Of a stretch of 33,064 nucleotides of DNA, positions 7,849 through 14,926 are shown in pieces (positions within the stretch are counted from its first letter, which is position 1; the number at the start of each line of letters is the position of its first letter). The DNA is taken from positions 1 through 33,064 of the forward strand of contig JAOTTJ010000004.1 of assembly GCA_029864465.1 (NCBI GenBank), read 5' to 3'. Source of the stretch: Gammaproteobacteria bacterium. GTDB taxonomy: Bacteria; Pseudomonadota; Gammaproteobacteria; Steroidobacterales; Rariloculaceae. Below the pieces are notes generated by a model, which saw nothing but the letters and a program-made list of their open reading frames with translations, ran no database searches and was not told the origin of the DNA. A program made the position numbers and the translations under genes.

Positions 7849-8436
7849 ATGCGAACGACGGACGATCGCTATCGCGGCGAACGAGAGAGATTCGAATTGG
7901 CGATGCGCATGATTCGCCACGAGGCGCGAACAGGCACGATCCGCTACTTGACGGGCTTGAGCGACGACCGAATTCGCAAACTCTACACGAGCTATTTCAA
8001 GTTCGACGCACAAGGCGAGGTCAAGCGTCGGCGCGGCAAGACGCCGACCCAGATCACGCCGTTGATACGCACGCCCGCGCGTACGCTGGAGTCCGGTGTT
8101 TTCGTCAACCTATTGCTCGCCAACGGCCTGATCTCGATCGAGGATCCACCGGGACCCGCGCTTCGCGGTAGTATCGAGCTCGGAAACCGCTTCTGCGAGT
8201 GCTATGAAACACACGTTCGCGTCGTGCCAAAGCCAACGCTCAGCTTCGAGTGGGCCTGGAACCTGATGTCGGCGATCAGGCGCGGGGACGAGATCGGTAT
8301 CAGCCGTTGCGACCGCTGCGCGACAGCGTTCCTCTATGATCAGTTGGCTTTACCGCGCAGCCCCTGCCCGGCGTGCCCGACGCTGCGCGCGTGCACGTCG
8401 AAACCAAGTGCAGAGGCAGCCGCACCAGCCGGCTGA
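7849..8436 (+). CDS. flhC: FlhC-family transcriptional regulator
   Basis: A 195-residue homologue of FlhC, the DNA-binding and zinc-binding subunit of the FlhD4C2 activator. Seen: the N-terminal helical region RFELAMRMIRHEARTGTIRYLTGLSDDRIRKLY, matching FlhC's [32 protein letters not shown]; a middle part with VFVNLLLANGL; and ALTRAW-like FEWAWNLMSAIRRGDEIGIS leading into a zinc-site Cys quartet, C154DRC157 and C173PAC176, spaced as in FlhC. The C-terminal Ser/Ala-rich tail is not conserved. A good ribosome binding site (GAAGGGGG) precedes the ATG. It is divergent from the tandem FlhD-like gene and 5 bp before the NRDE gene. Whether it controls flagella here is unknown. Confidence 0.78.
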   Translation: MRTTDDRYRGERERFELAMRMIRHEARTGTIRYLTGLSDDRIRKLYTSYFKFDAQGEVKRRRGKTPTQITPLIRTPARTLESGVFVNLLLANGLISIEDPPGPALRGSIELGNRFCECYETHVRVVPKPTLSFEWAWNLMSAIRRGDEIGISRCDRCATAFLYDQLALPRSPCPACPTLRACTSKPSAEAAAPAG

Positions 8437-8441
8437 GCACG

Positions 8442-9179
8442 ATGTGTATCGCGACGTTTGCGCTCGGTAGTAGCGCTGACCATCCGCTCGTGTTCGCCGC
8501 AAACCGCGATGAGCTGCACACGCGTCCGACAGAGGCGGCCGACTGGTGGTCCGATTCAGCCTCGATCCTTGGCGGACGCGATCTTCTCGCCGGCGGCAGC
8601 TGGCTGGCCGTCGACCGTCGCGGGCGGCTCGCGGCCGTGACGAACATCCCGTCCGACGTTGCGCATGCAAATGCGCGCACGCGCGGCGCACTCGTCAGTG
8701 ATTTTCTGTCTGGCGATCGTCCCGCTAGCGACTTCGTCGCGAGCGTCGGTGCCAGGATCGGCGCGTACAGACCATTCAACTTTCTCGCTTTCGATGGCCG
8801 GGAACTTCACTACGTCGGCACCGGCAGCGACGCGCAGCGATTCGAGCTCGGCGTCCACGCATTGAGCAATGCGGCGCTCGGCGCCGATTGGCCCAAGATT
8901 CACGCGGCCCGCGAAGGCCTGGCCACAAACCTCGAGACCGAGGACCTGGAAACGGCGTTGTTCGAGCTCCTTGCGAGCGGTGCGAACGGCGAGGCGGGGC
9001 CGAAAGACCGACTCAGCCGTCGCAAGTCGATCTTCATCAAGGATCCACGTTACGGGACGCGCTCCTCCACGGTCGTCCTCGTATCCTCGGCCGGGCGCGT
9101 ACGCTTTGCCGAGCGCAGCTTTTCGGCCACCGGCGAACGCAATGGCGAGAGCGTACACGAGTTCACTATCGACGCCTGA
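8442..9179 (+). CDS. NRDE/TANGO2 family protein
   Basis: A 245-residue member of the NRDE (TANGO2) family, named for the motif seen here as FAANRDELHTRPT. It begins MCIATFAL; the conserved Cys2 would become the N-terminal residue after Met removal, in keeping with the Ntn-hydrolase-like fold proposed for this family. Other family marks: LGGRDLLAGGSWLAVDRRGRLAAVTN, RGALVSDFL, HALSNA and the C-terminal YGTRSSTVVLV. Human TANGO2 deficiency is a metabolic disease and haem transport has been proposed for the family, but the bacterial role is not settled. It is 5 bp downstream of the FlhC-like gene on the same strand, so probably cotranscribed; convergent with the esterase. Confidence 0.9.
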   Translation: MCIATFALGSSADHPLVFAANRDELHTRPTEAADWWSDSASILGGRDLLAGGSWLAVDRRGRLAAVTNIPSDVAHANARTRGALVSDFLSGDRPASDFVASVGARIGAYRPFNFLAFDGRELHYVGTGSDAQRFELGVHALSNAALGADWPKIHAAREGLATNLETEDLETALFELLASGANGEAGPKDRLSRRKSIFIKDPRYGTRSSTVVLVSSAGRVRFAERSFSATGERNGESVHEFTIDA

Positions 9180-9182
9180 CGC

Positions 9183-9914
9183 TCAGCTCGCCGCGGCAGC
9201 GCTGACACAACGAGCGATCCAGCGCGAGATATCGCCGATTTCCTCCGCGCAGACCATGTGCTCCATCGGATAGCTGTGCCACTCGACGGCGTAGCCGTGC
9301 GCCTCGAGAGAGCGCGTCGAATCGACTGCGAGCGCCTCTGGAATGACGGCATCGTAGCTACCGTGCGCCATGAAGATCGACGTATCGGCGTTCGCCGCAG
9401 CTCGCTCGGCCTCGAGGCTGCCCCGCAATGGCAGATAGGCCGATAGGACCATGATGCCGCCAAGCGTTTGCGCGTAACGCAGCCCCGTGTGCAGCGCGAT
9501 CGCGCCACCCTGTGAGAAACCGGCCAGAATGATGTGCCGTGCCACGACGCCGCGAGCAAGTTCCGCCTCGATCAACGTCGTTACATCCGCCTCGCTTGCA
9601 CGGATTCCTGCCTCGTCTTCTACACGGAAGCGATCCAAAGAGAGAATGTCGTACCAGGCGCGCATCGTCATACCCTGGTTGATCGTCACGGGGCGCACAG
9701 GCGCGTGCGGAAAGATGAACCGCGTCGCTACCGGCAGCGTCAACGCCGGCACGATGGGCTCGAAGTCGTGGCCGTCGGCGCCGAGCCCGTGTAACCAAAT
9801 GACGCTGAATTCAGGCGCCTCGCCGGTCGAAACCTCGACTGCGTCGAGCCGGCCCGTCATCGGGCTAGCGCCAACGGAGCCCATCCCGGCAGGATGCACT
9901 TGCATTTCTTGCAC
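9183..9914 (-). CDS. Phospholipase/carboxylesterase family alpha/beta-hydrolase
   Basis: A predicted cytosolic serine esterase of the carboxylesterase 2/acyl-protein-thioesterase-like family. Catalytic triad visible: Ser134 in GFSQGG, Asp188 in HGSYDAVIP and His219 in PMEHMV (numbered from the first Met). The oxyanion segment VIWLHGLGADGHDF and the family RFIFPHAPVRPVTINQGMTMRAWYDI are also present. The start is uncertain: Mets at residues 1, 4, 11 and 19 are possible and none has a strong ribosome binding site. Homologues would begin near MTGRLDAVEV (base 9860). If the first Met is used, the coding region runs to within 46 bp of argR. Confidence 0.88.
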   Translation of the reverse strand: MQEMQVHPAGMGSVGASPMTGRLDAVEVSTGEAPEFSVIWLHGLGADGHDFEPIVPALTLPVATRFIFPHAPVRPVTINQGMTMRAWYDILSLDRFRVEDEAGIRASEADVTTLIEAELARGVVARHIILAGFSQGGAIALHTGLRYAQTLGGIMVLSAYLPLRGSLEAERAAANADTSIFMAHGSYDAVIPEALAVDSTRSLEAHGYAVEWHSYPMEHMVCAEEIGDISRWIARCVSAAAAS

Positions 9915-9947
9915 ATAAAATGTACCGTATGCGCAATTTTATTCATA
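9909..9947. promoter_or_regulatory. Putative pair of ARG boxes (ArgR operator) upstream of argR
   Basis: Compared with the ArgR consensus WNTGAATWWWWATTCANW, bases 9930-9947 (TGCGCAATTTTATTCATA) carry a perfect right half ATTCA and an all-T centre. Bases 9909-9926 match more weakly (A/T centre and part of the right half). The two are spaced exactly 21 bp centre to centre, the distance of paired ARG boxes in E. coli. They overlap the 5' region of the divergent esterase gene and lie just before argR, which fits autoregulation of the operon. The left halves are poor matches, so this is tentative. Confidence 0.4.
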
Positions 9948-9960
9948 TGACCCACTCCCC

Positions 9961-10431
9961 ATGCCGACTGCCGCCGCCCAACAACAGGCACGCCGCCGCG
10001 CCATTGCAGAGCTCCTCGAGCGCAAGAAGATCATGCGCCAGGTCGAGCTCGTGCGCTTGCTGCGCGACGCAGGCTTCGACGCGACGCAGTCTAGCGTAAG
10101 CCGCGACCTCAAGGACCTCGGTGTTGCCAAGCTCACGACGGGCTACGAGCTGCCGGCGGGCGATCAGGGACCTGGTGACGATGCGCAGGCTCTGCAACTC
10201 ATCGCGGAGTTCGTGCGCGAGCTCAAAGCCGCAGGCCCACATCTGCTCGTCGTCGCGACAGCCATTGGTGCAGCGCAGCGCGTTGCCGTGACGCTCGACC
10301 GCGTCGCCTGGCCCGAGATCGTCGGCACGTTGTCAGGGGATGACACGATCTTCATCGCCACGGCGGGTGCCGCGCAGCAGCGGCGCCTGGTCACGCGGTT
10401 GCGCGAACATTTAGGAAAGGCTACATCATGA
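9961..10431 (+). CDS. argR: Arginine repressor ArgR
   Basis: Arginine-sensing hexameric regulator, first gene of the arginine operon. The 156-residue product has the N-terminal winged helix with the recognition motif SSVSRDLKDLGV (44-55) and the C-terminal oligomerisation/arginine-binding domain with GTLSGDDTIFIAT, where Asp127 and Asp128 correspond to the arginine-binding Asp pair of E. coli ArgR. The first bases upstream of the ATG (CCCACTCCCC) contain no ribosome binding site; a TATGAC at 9946-9951 would place transcription start almost at the ATG, so a leaderless mRNA is possible. Its stop overlaps the argG start by ATGA. Confidence 0.95.
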   Translation: MPTAAAQQQARRRAIAELLERKKIMRQVELVRLLRDAGFDATQSSVSRDLKDLGVAKLTTGYELPAGDQGPGDDAQALQLIAEFVRELKAAGPHLLVVATAIGAAQRVAVTLDRVAWPEIVGTLSGDDTIFIATAGAAQQRRLVTRLREHLGKATS

Positions 10432-11636
10432 GCTCCAATGCTTCACCGATCATTCTGGCTTTCTCAGGCGGTTTGGATACGTCGTTCTGTGTGCCCTGGC
10501 TCAAGGAGACCTACGACCGCCCGATCGTCACGGCAACGGTCGACACGGGCGGCCTCGATATCGCGGCCGCCGAGGCGCTCGCTGAGCGGTCCCGCGAGCT
10601 CGGTGCCATCGAGCACGTACTCATCGAGGCGCGCGAGGCCTTCTTCGACGAGGTCCTGAAGCATCTGATCATGGGCAACGTCCGCCGCGGCCAGCTCTAT
10701 CCGCTGTGCGTCGGCGCCGAGCGCGGCATTCAGGCGCGCTTCCTCGCCGAGATCGCCAGCGAGCGCGGTGCCGCAACGGTTGCGCACGGCTGCACGGCAG
10801 CGGGCAACGATCAGGTTCGCTTCGAGGTGATCTTGAAAACCCTCGCACCCGAGCTCGAGGTGCTCGCACCCGTGCGCGATCATGCCTGGGCCCGCGACGA
10901 TCAGGTTGCCTACCTCGCCGAGCGTGGCTTGTCAGCGCCGGCCAAGGGCTCGGCCTACTCGATCAACCGCGGGCTCTGGGGCGTGACGATCGGCGGCGCC
11001 GAGACGCTGACTTCGACGCAGAGCATCCCCGAGTCGGCTTGGGTGCTCAGCGCCGATGCATACAGCGATCCGCAACCACCCGAAACGCTGTCGCTGAGCT
11101 TCACGCGCGGCGTGCCGACAGCCGTCAACGGTGAGGCTGGGAGTCCGGTCGAGCTCATCGAGCGTCTCGAGCGGATCGGCAGTCGGTTCGGCATCGGGCG
11201 CGGTATCCATCTCGGCGACACGATCATCGGCACGAAAGGCCGCGTCGCGTTCGAGGCGCCGGCCGCGGACATTCTGCTGACCGCACACCGCGAACTCGAA
11301 AAGCTCACGCTCAGCGCAATCCAGCAACGCGTCAAGGAACCACTCGGTCTGATCTATGGCGATCTCATTCACGAGGGCAAGCAGCTCGATCCGGCCTGCC
11401 GGGACATCGAGGCGCTGCTCATGTCCTCGCAGCAACGCGTGACAGGCTCGGTCGAGTGCGAGCTGCGGCCCGGCAGCCTGTTCGTCAGCGGCGTCGACTC
11501 GCCGCATTCACTCATGGCAGCAAGCCGCGGCAAGTATGGCGAGGCAGCCGGCGAATGGACGCCGGCGGACGCGCTCGGCTTCTCGACGATCCTGTCGCTG
11601 CCGGGCATGCTCTACACACGAGCGCAGGGGCACTGA
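10428..11636 (+). CDS. argG: Argininosuccinate synthase, Bacteroidetes-like type
   Basis: Joins citrulline and aspartate with ATP to form argininosuccinate. The 402-residue protein has the N-type ATP pyrophosphatase loop AFSGGLDTS (11-19), AHGCTAAGNDQVRFE, and the substrate-binding SINRGLWGVTIGG. From memory, the opening (ILAFSGGLDTSFCVPWL), GNVRRGQLYPLCVGAER and DTIIGTKGRVAFEAPA resemble Bacteroidetes ArgG more than the E. coli or common proteobacterial enzymes. The start overlaps argR by 4 bases. The stop is one base before the next gene. Confidence 0.96.
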   Translation: MSSNASPIILAFSGGLDTSFCVPWLKETYDRPIVTATVDTGGLDIAAAEALAERSRELGAIEHVLIEAREAFFDEVLKHLIMGNVRRGQLYPLCVGAERGIQARFLAEIASERGAATVAHGCTAAGNDQVRFEVILKTLAPELEVLAPVRDHAWARDDQVAYLAERGLSAPAKGSAYSINRGLWGVTIGGAETLTSTQSIPESAWVLSADAYSDPQPPETLSLSFTRGVPTAVNGEAGSPVELIERLERIGSRFGIGRGIHLGDTIIGTKGRVAFEAPAADILLTAHRELEKLTLSAIQQRVKEPLGLIYGDLIHEGKQLDPACRDIEALLMSSQQRVTGSVECELRPGSLFVSGVDSPHSLMAASRGKYGEAAGEWTPADALGFSTILSLPGMLYTRAQGH

Positions 11637-11637
11637 G

Positions 11638-12708
11638 ATGCGTTCAGTCGTCGTCGATAAAATCGCCTCGGTCGCGATCGCCAACGATCTCAGCCGCGAG
11701 GTTCGCATCAGCCCGACGATACCGTGCGAGGAAGGTATCCTCGTCGCCGTCGAGGTGCTGAACAACAAGTCGCGCTACAACTCCCTCGAGCTCACGAGTG
11801 GGCGAATGGCGCAGGTCAAACGCGGCGACGTCATCGTCGGCGCGCTCGGCCACCGTAAGGCCCTGTTCGGCTATTCCGGCCACCTGCCGGAGAAGCTCGC
11901 GCCTGGCGACACGGTGCAGATCTTGAACCTCGGCGGTGTCTTGGGTATCTGCGACTCGATCAATCCGACGCATGGCCAACCGTTCGACTGTCGCGTCCTC
12001 GGTGTCGTTCTCGAGTTCCCCTATCTCGGCGAGCGCATCGGCGTGCCGGCGCGTGTCGGCACGCAGCCTCTGGATCCATCCGCCCTCGTCAACGTCAAGG
12101 GCGTGCCCATCATCGCGATCGCGGGCACGTGCATGGATGCAGGGAAGACCGTCGCGGCCTGCGCGGCAATCAGCCGATTCCGGCACAACGGCCTCACGGT
12201 CAACGCCTTCAAGGCGACGGGTGTCGCGCTGCGGCGAGACATTCTCGCAATGGAGGATGCGGGCGCGTATGAGACGGGAATCTTCTCCGATCACGGCATA
12301 CTCGCAACCACGGCGGACAACGCCCCTGCGCTCACGCGCATGCTCATGACTACGCTCGCCGAGGGTAAGCCCGATCTCATCGTGTTCGAGCTCGGTGACG
12401 GCTTACTCGGCGCCTACGGCGTCGAAGCGATACTCAAGGATTCGGCCGTGCGCAATGCGCTGAGCGCCGTCGTGCTCTGCGCGAACGATCCCGTCGGTGC
12501 CTGGGGTGGCATCCAACTCCTGCGCAATACGTTCGACATCGAACCCGCCGTCGTCACTGGACCTGCAACCGACAATCAGGTCGGCATCGACATCATCGAG
12601 CAGCGTACGAACGTGCGCGCAGTCAACGCGCTGACGAACGGCGCCGAGCTCGGCGACCTCCTGCAGGAAATACTCGGCTTGACCGGTAAGACGGCCGCAC
12701 AGGCATGA
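11638..12708 (+). CDS. Uncharacterised P-loop protein of the arginine operon (candidate N-acylglutamate synthase)
   Basis: A 356-residue protein that I cannot name. Residues about 1-150 look like a beta-rich domain (VAVEVLNNKSRYNSLELTSG, KRGDVIVGALGHRKALFGYSG, LAPGDTVQILNLGGVLGIC). Residues about 155-348 are a P-loop domain with GTCMDAGKT (163-171). This has the GxxxxxGKT spacing of dethiobiotin synthetase (GTDTEVGKT) and DUF1611 (GTDCAVGK), not the classic GxxxxGKT. It also has KATG (192-195) and a DLIVFELGDGLLGAYG segment placed like the DUF1611 EGQGSL region. One DUF1611 protein, DgcN, is reported as a D-glutamate N-acetyltransferase. The gene starts one base after argG and overlaps argC by ATGA. 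No other first-step acyltransferase is in the operon, so an N-acylglutamate synthase role is an attractive inference, not shown by sequence. Confidence 0.6.
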   Translation: MRSVVVDKIASVAIANDLSREVRISPTIPCEEGILVAVEVLNNKSRYNSLELTSGRMAQVKRGDVIVGALGHRKALFGYSGHLPEKLAPGDTVQILNLGGVLGICDSINPTHGQPFDCRVLGVVLEFPYLGERIGVPARVGTQPLDPSALVNVKGVPIIAIAGTCMDAGKTVAACAAISRFRHNGLTVNAFKATGVALRRDILAMEDAGAYETGIFSDHGILATTADNAPALTRMLMTTLAEGKPDLIVFELGDGLLGAYGVEAILKDSAVRNALSAVVLCANDPVGAWGGIQLLRNTFDIEPAVVTGPATDNQVGIDIIEQRTNVRAVNALTNGAELGDLLQEILGLTGKTAAQA

Positions 12709-13769
12709 ACGCGACATCGATACCCGTCATTGTCCTCGGTGGCTCGGGCTACGTGGCCGGAGAGTTCCTACGCCTCATCGCCCAGCACCCGCGATTGCAC
12801 CTCGGCGCAGCGGTTTCGACGAGCGCGGCTGGCGAGCAGATCGGCACGGCGTTCGCCCATCTCGTACCGAGCTACGCGGAGCAGTGCTTCGTCTCGATCG
12901 ACACAGCTATTGCGCAGTTGTCCGACGCGCAACGATGGGTCGCCGTCTCGGCCGCACCCCATGGCGCATCCGCAGCGCTGATCGAGCGCATTCTATCGAG
13001 CGCCGAGTCCGCAGCGGTCGACGTTACCGCCGTCGATGCATCGGCCGATTTCCGGTTCCGCTCCGCGGCCGAGTACGAAGCCATCTACTCGACACCGCAC
13101 GGCGCACCGGCGCGGCTCGAATCGTTCCGCTGCGCCGTACCGGAGCATCTGGCAGAGATCGACACGCCGCACATGGCACAGCCCGGCTGCTTTGCCTCAG
13201 CCATGCTGCTCGCCGCCGTGCCGCTCGTCGCGAAAGGTCTGACCGAGCCGGACTTCTGCGTGAGTGCGATCACGGGTAGCACAGGAGCCGGGGGCACGCC
13301 GCGCGAGACCACGCATCATCCAGTGCGCCAGAGCAATCTCTTCGCTTACCAGCCGCTCGTGCACCGTCATGTGCCGGAAGTCCGCACGCTGACTGAAGCT
13401 GCCACGGGCCAGTCGATCGGCCTGCATTTCGTGCCGCATTCGGGGCCCTTCGCACGAGGTATCCACGCGACCGTATTCGCACCGCGGGCAACGAGCGCCT
13501 CGGCAGACGAGATTCGCGCCGCCGTCGCTGATTACTATCGCGACTCGCGCTTCGTGCACGTGCTGGATGCACCGCCGCGCCTGAAGGACATCGTCGGCAC
13601 GAATTACGCGAATCTGAGCGTATCCGCAGACGACGGCACGGTCAGCGTTTGCTGCGTTATCGACAACCTCGTCAAGGGCGCGGCTGGCGGTGCGATGCAG
13701 TGGGTCAACCGGCTTCTCGGCTGGCCCGACACCGAAGGCCTAGAGGCGACCTCGCCGGGGTGGATCTGA
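12705..13769 (+). CDS. argC: N-acetyl(acyl)-gamma-glutamyl-phosphate reductase
   Basis: NADPH-dependent reduction of N-acyl-glutamyl-5-phosphate to the semialdehyde. The 354-residue protein has the Rossmann opening VIVLGGSGYVAGEFLRL, DASADFRF, the catalytic Cys162 in HMAQPGCFASAML, GSTGAGGTPRE and the HFVPHSGPFARGIHAT segment with the active-site His. The start overlaps the P-loop gene stop (ATGA) and the stop overlaps argD (TGATG), so it is coupled on both sides. Whether the acyl group is acetyl or succinyl cannot be read from ArgC. Confidence 0.96.
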   Translation: MNATSIPVIVLGGSGYVAGEFLRLIAQHPRLHLGAAVSTSAAGEQIGTAFAHLVPSYAEQCFVSIDTAIAQLSDAQRWVAVSAAPHGASAALIERILSSAESAAVDVTAVDASADFRFRSAAEYEAIYSTPHGAPARLESFRCAVPEHLAEIDTPHMAQPGCFASAMLLAAVPLVAKGLTEPDFCVSAITGSTGAGGTPRETTHHPVRQSNLFAYQPLVHRHVPEVRTLTEAATGQSIGLHFVPHSGPFARGIHATVFAPRATSASADEIRAAVADYYRDSRFVHVLDAPPRLKDIVGTNYANLSVSADDGTVSVCCVIDNLVKGAAGGAMQWVNRLLGWPDTEGLEATSPGWI

Positions 13770-14926
13770 TGAGCACGCCGCGCGCGCAACTGACCGAGGT
13801 TTATCCGATGCTGCCGTTCGAGCCGGTCTCCGGTACGGGCTTGTACCTGCGTGACGATGCGGGTCGCGAGGTTCTCGATCTCTATGCCGGTCATGCCGTC
13901 GCGGCATTGGGATACGGCCACCCGCGGCTCGTTCACGCTTTGGCGCAGCAGGCCGAGCAGCTCTATTTCCAGAGTAATGCCGTCAATCTACGAATTCGCG
14001 ACGCTGCGGCAGACCGCCTCGCCGCGTTCGCACCTGAAGGGCTCGACCGGGTGTTCTTCGTCAACAGCGGCGCCGAAGCGAACGAGAACGCGCTACGCAT
14101 TGCGCTGCGAGCCACCGGCCGGAAAAAAATCGTTGCGATCGAGCGCAGCTTCCACGGCCGCAGCGCCGCTGCGGCGGCGGTGACTTGGGGTGCAAAGGAT
14201 CGCTGGTACGGTTTCCCACGAACACCGATGGACGTCGACTTCGCGCCCCGCAACGACGTCGCCGCCCTCGAGGCGGCTATCGACGCCGACACGGCCGCGC
14301 TCATTATCGAGCCCGTACAAGGCCTCGCGGGCGCATTCGATTTCTCGCACGAGTTCATGACGGCGGCGCGCGAGGCTTGCACGCGCGCCGGGGCACTGCT
14401 GATTCTCGACGAGGTCCAGACGGGTGTCGGGCGGCTCGGCGAGCCGTTCGGCGCCGATCTCTACGATGTGCGACCCGATCTGCTCACGACTGCGAAAGGA
14501 CTAGGCGGCGGCTTCCCGTGCGGCGCCGTGGTCATGACTCAAGACCTCGCCGTCGATCTCAAGCCCGGCGATCTCGGCACGACGTTCGGCGGAGGCCCGC
14601 TCGCTTGCGCCGTTATCGAGGCAGTCATCGACACGATCGAATCCGACAACGTGCTAGACAACGTACGCGCAATGTCCGCGCTCGTACGTGAGACCTGTAC
14701 GCACGGCCCGATAACGGCTATCCAAGGCGCCGGACTGTTGCTCGGTCTCAAGACCGAGGTCAAGGCTAGCGCCGTTCGCAACGCGCTGCTCGAGCGCGAC
14801 ATACTCGTCGGCACGAGCGCCGATCCACACATCATGCGCCTGCTGCCGCCGCTGATTCTCAACGAGAATCACGTGGCGCGGCTTTCTTCCGCCCTCAAGG
14901 AGCTCAACGATGAATCGCTTCAATGA
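13769..14926 (+). CDS. argD: N-acyl(acetyl/succinyl)ornithine aminotransferase
   Basis: PLP-dependent conversion of N-acylglutamate semialdehyde to N-acylornithine with glutamate as amino donor. The start at 13769 (MSTPRAQLTEVYPMLPFEP) overlaps the argC stop in TGATG and gives 385 residues, the usual size. Seen: GAEANENALRIA (101-112), the Asp-x-x-Gln PLP pair in LILDEVQTGVGR (D214, Q217) and the Schiff-base lysine K243 in TTAKGLGGGFPCGA. The 3' end overlaps argF' by 17 bases. Confidence 0.95.
   Translation: MSTPRAQLTEVYPMLPFEPVSGTGLYLRDDAGREVLDLYAGHAVAALGYGHPRLVHALAQQAEQLYFQSNAVNLRIRDAAADRLAAFAPEGLDRVFFVNSGAEANENALRIALRATGRKKIVAIERSFHGRSAAAAAVTWGAKDRWYGFPRTPMDVDFAPRNDVAALEAAIDADTAALIIEPVQGLAGAFDFSHEFMTAAREACTRAGALLILDEVQTGVGRLGEPFGADLYDVRPDLLTTAKGLGGGFPCGAVVMTQDLAVDLKPGDLGTTFGGGPLACAVIEAVIDTIESDNVLDNVRAMSALVRETCTHGPITAIQGAGLLLGLKTEVKASAVRNALLERDILVGTSADPHIMRLLPPLILNENHVARLSSALKELNDESLQ

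Noticed and set aside
10464-11507. Long antisense frames opposite argG
   Set aside because: ArgG is conserved along its length on the plus strand; the antisense frames are codon-bias artefacts.
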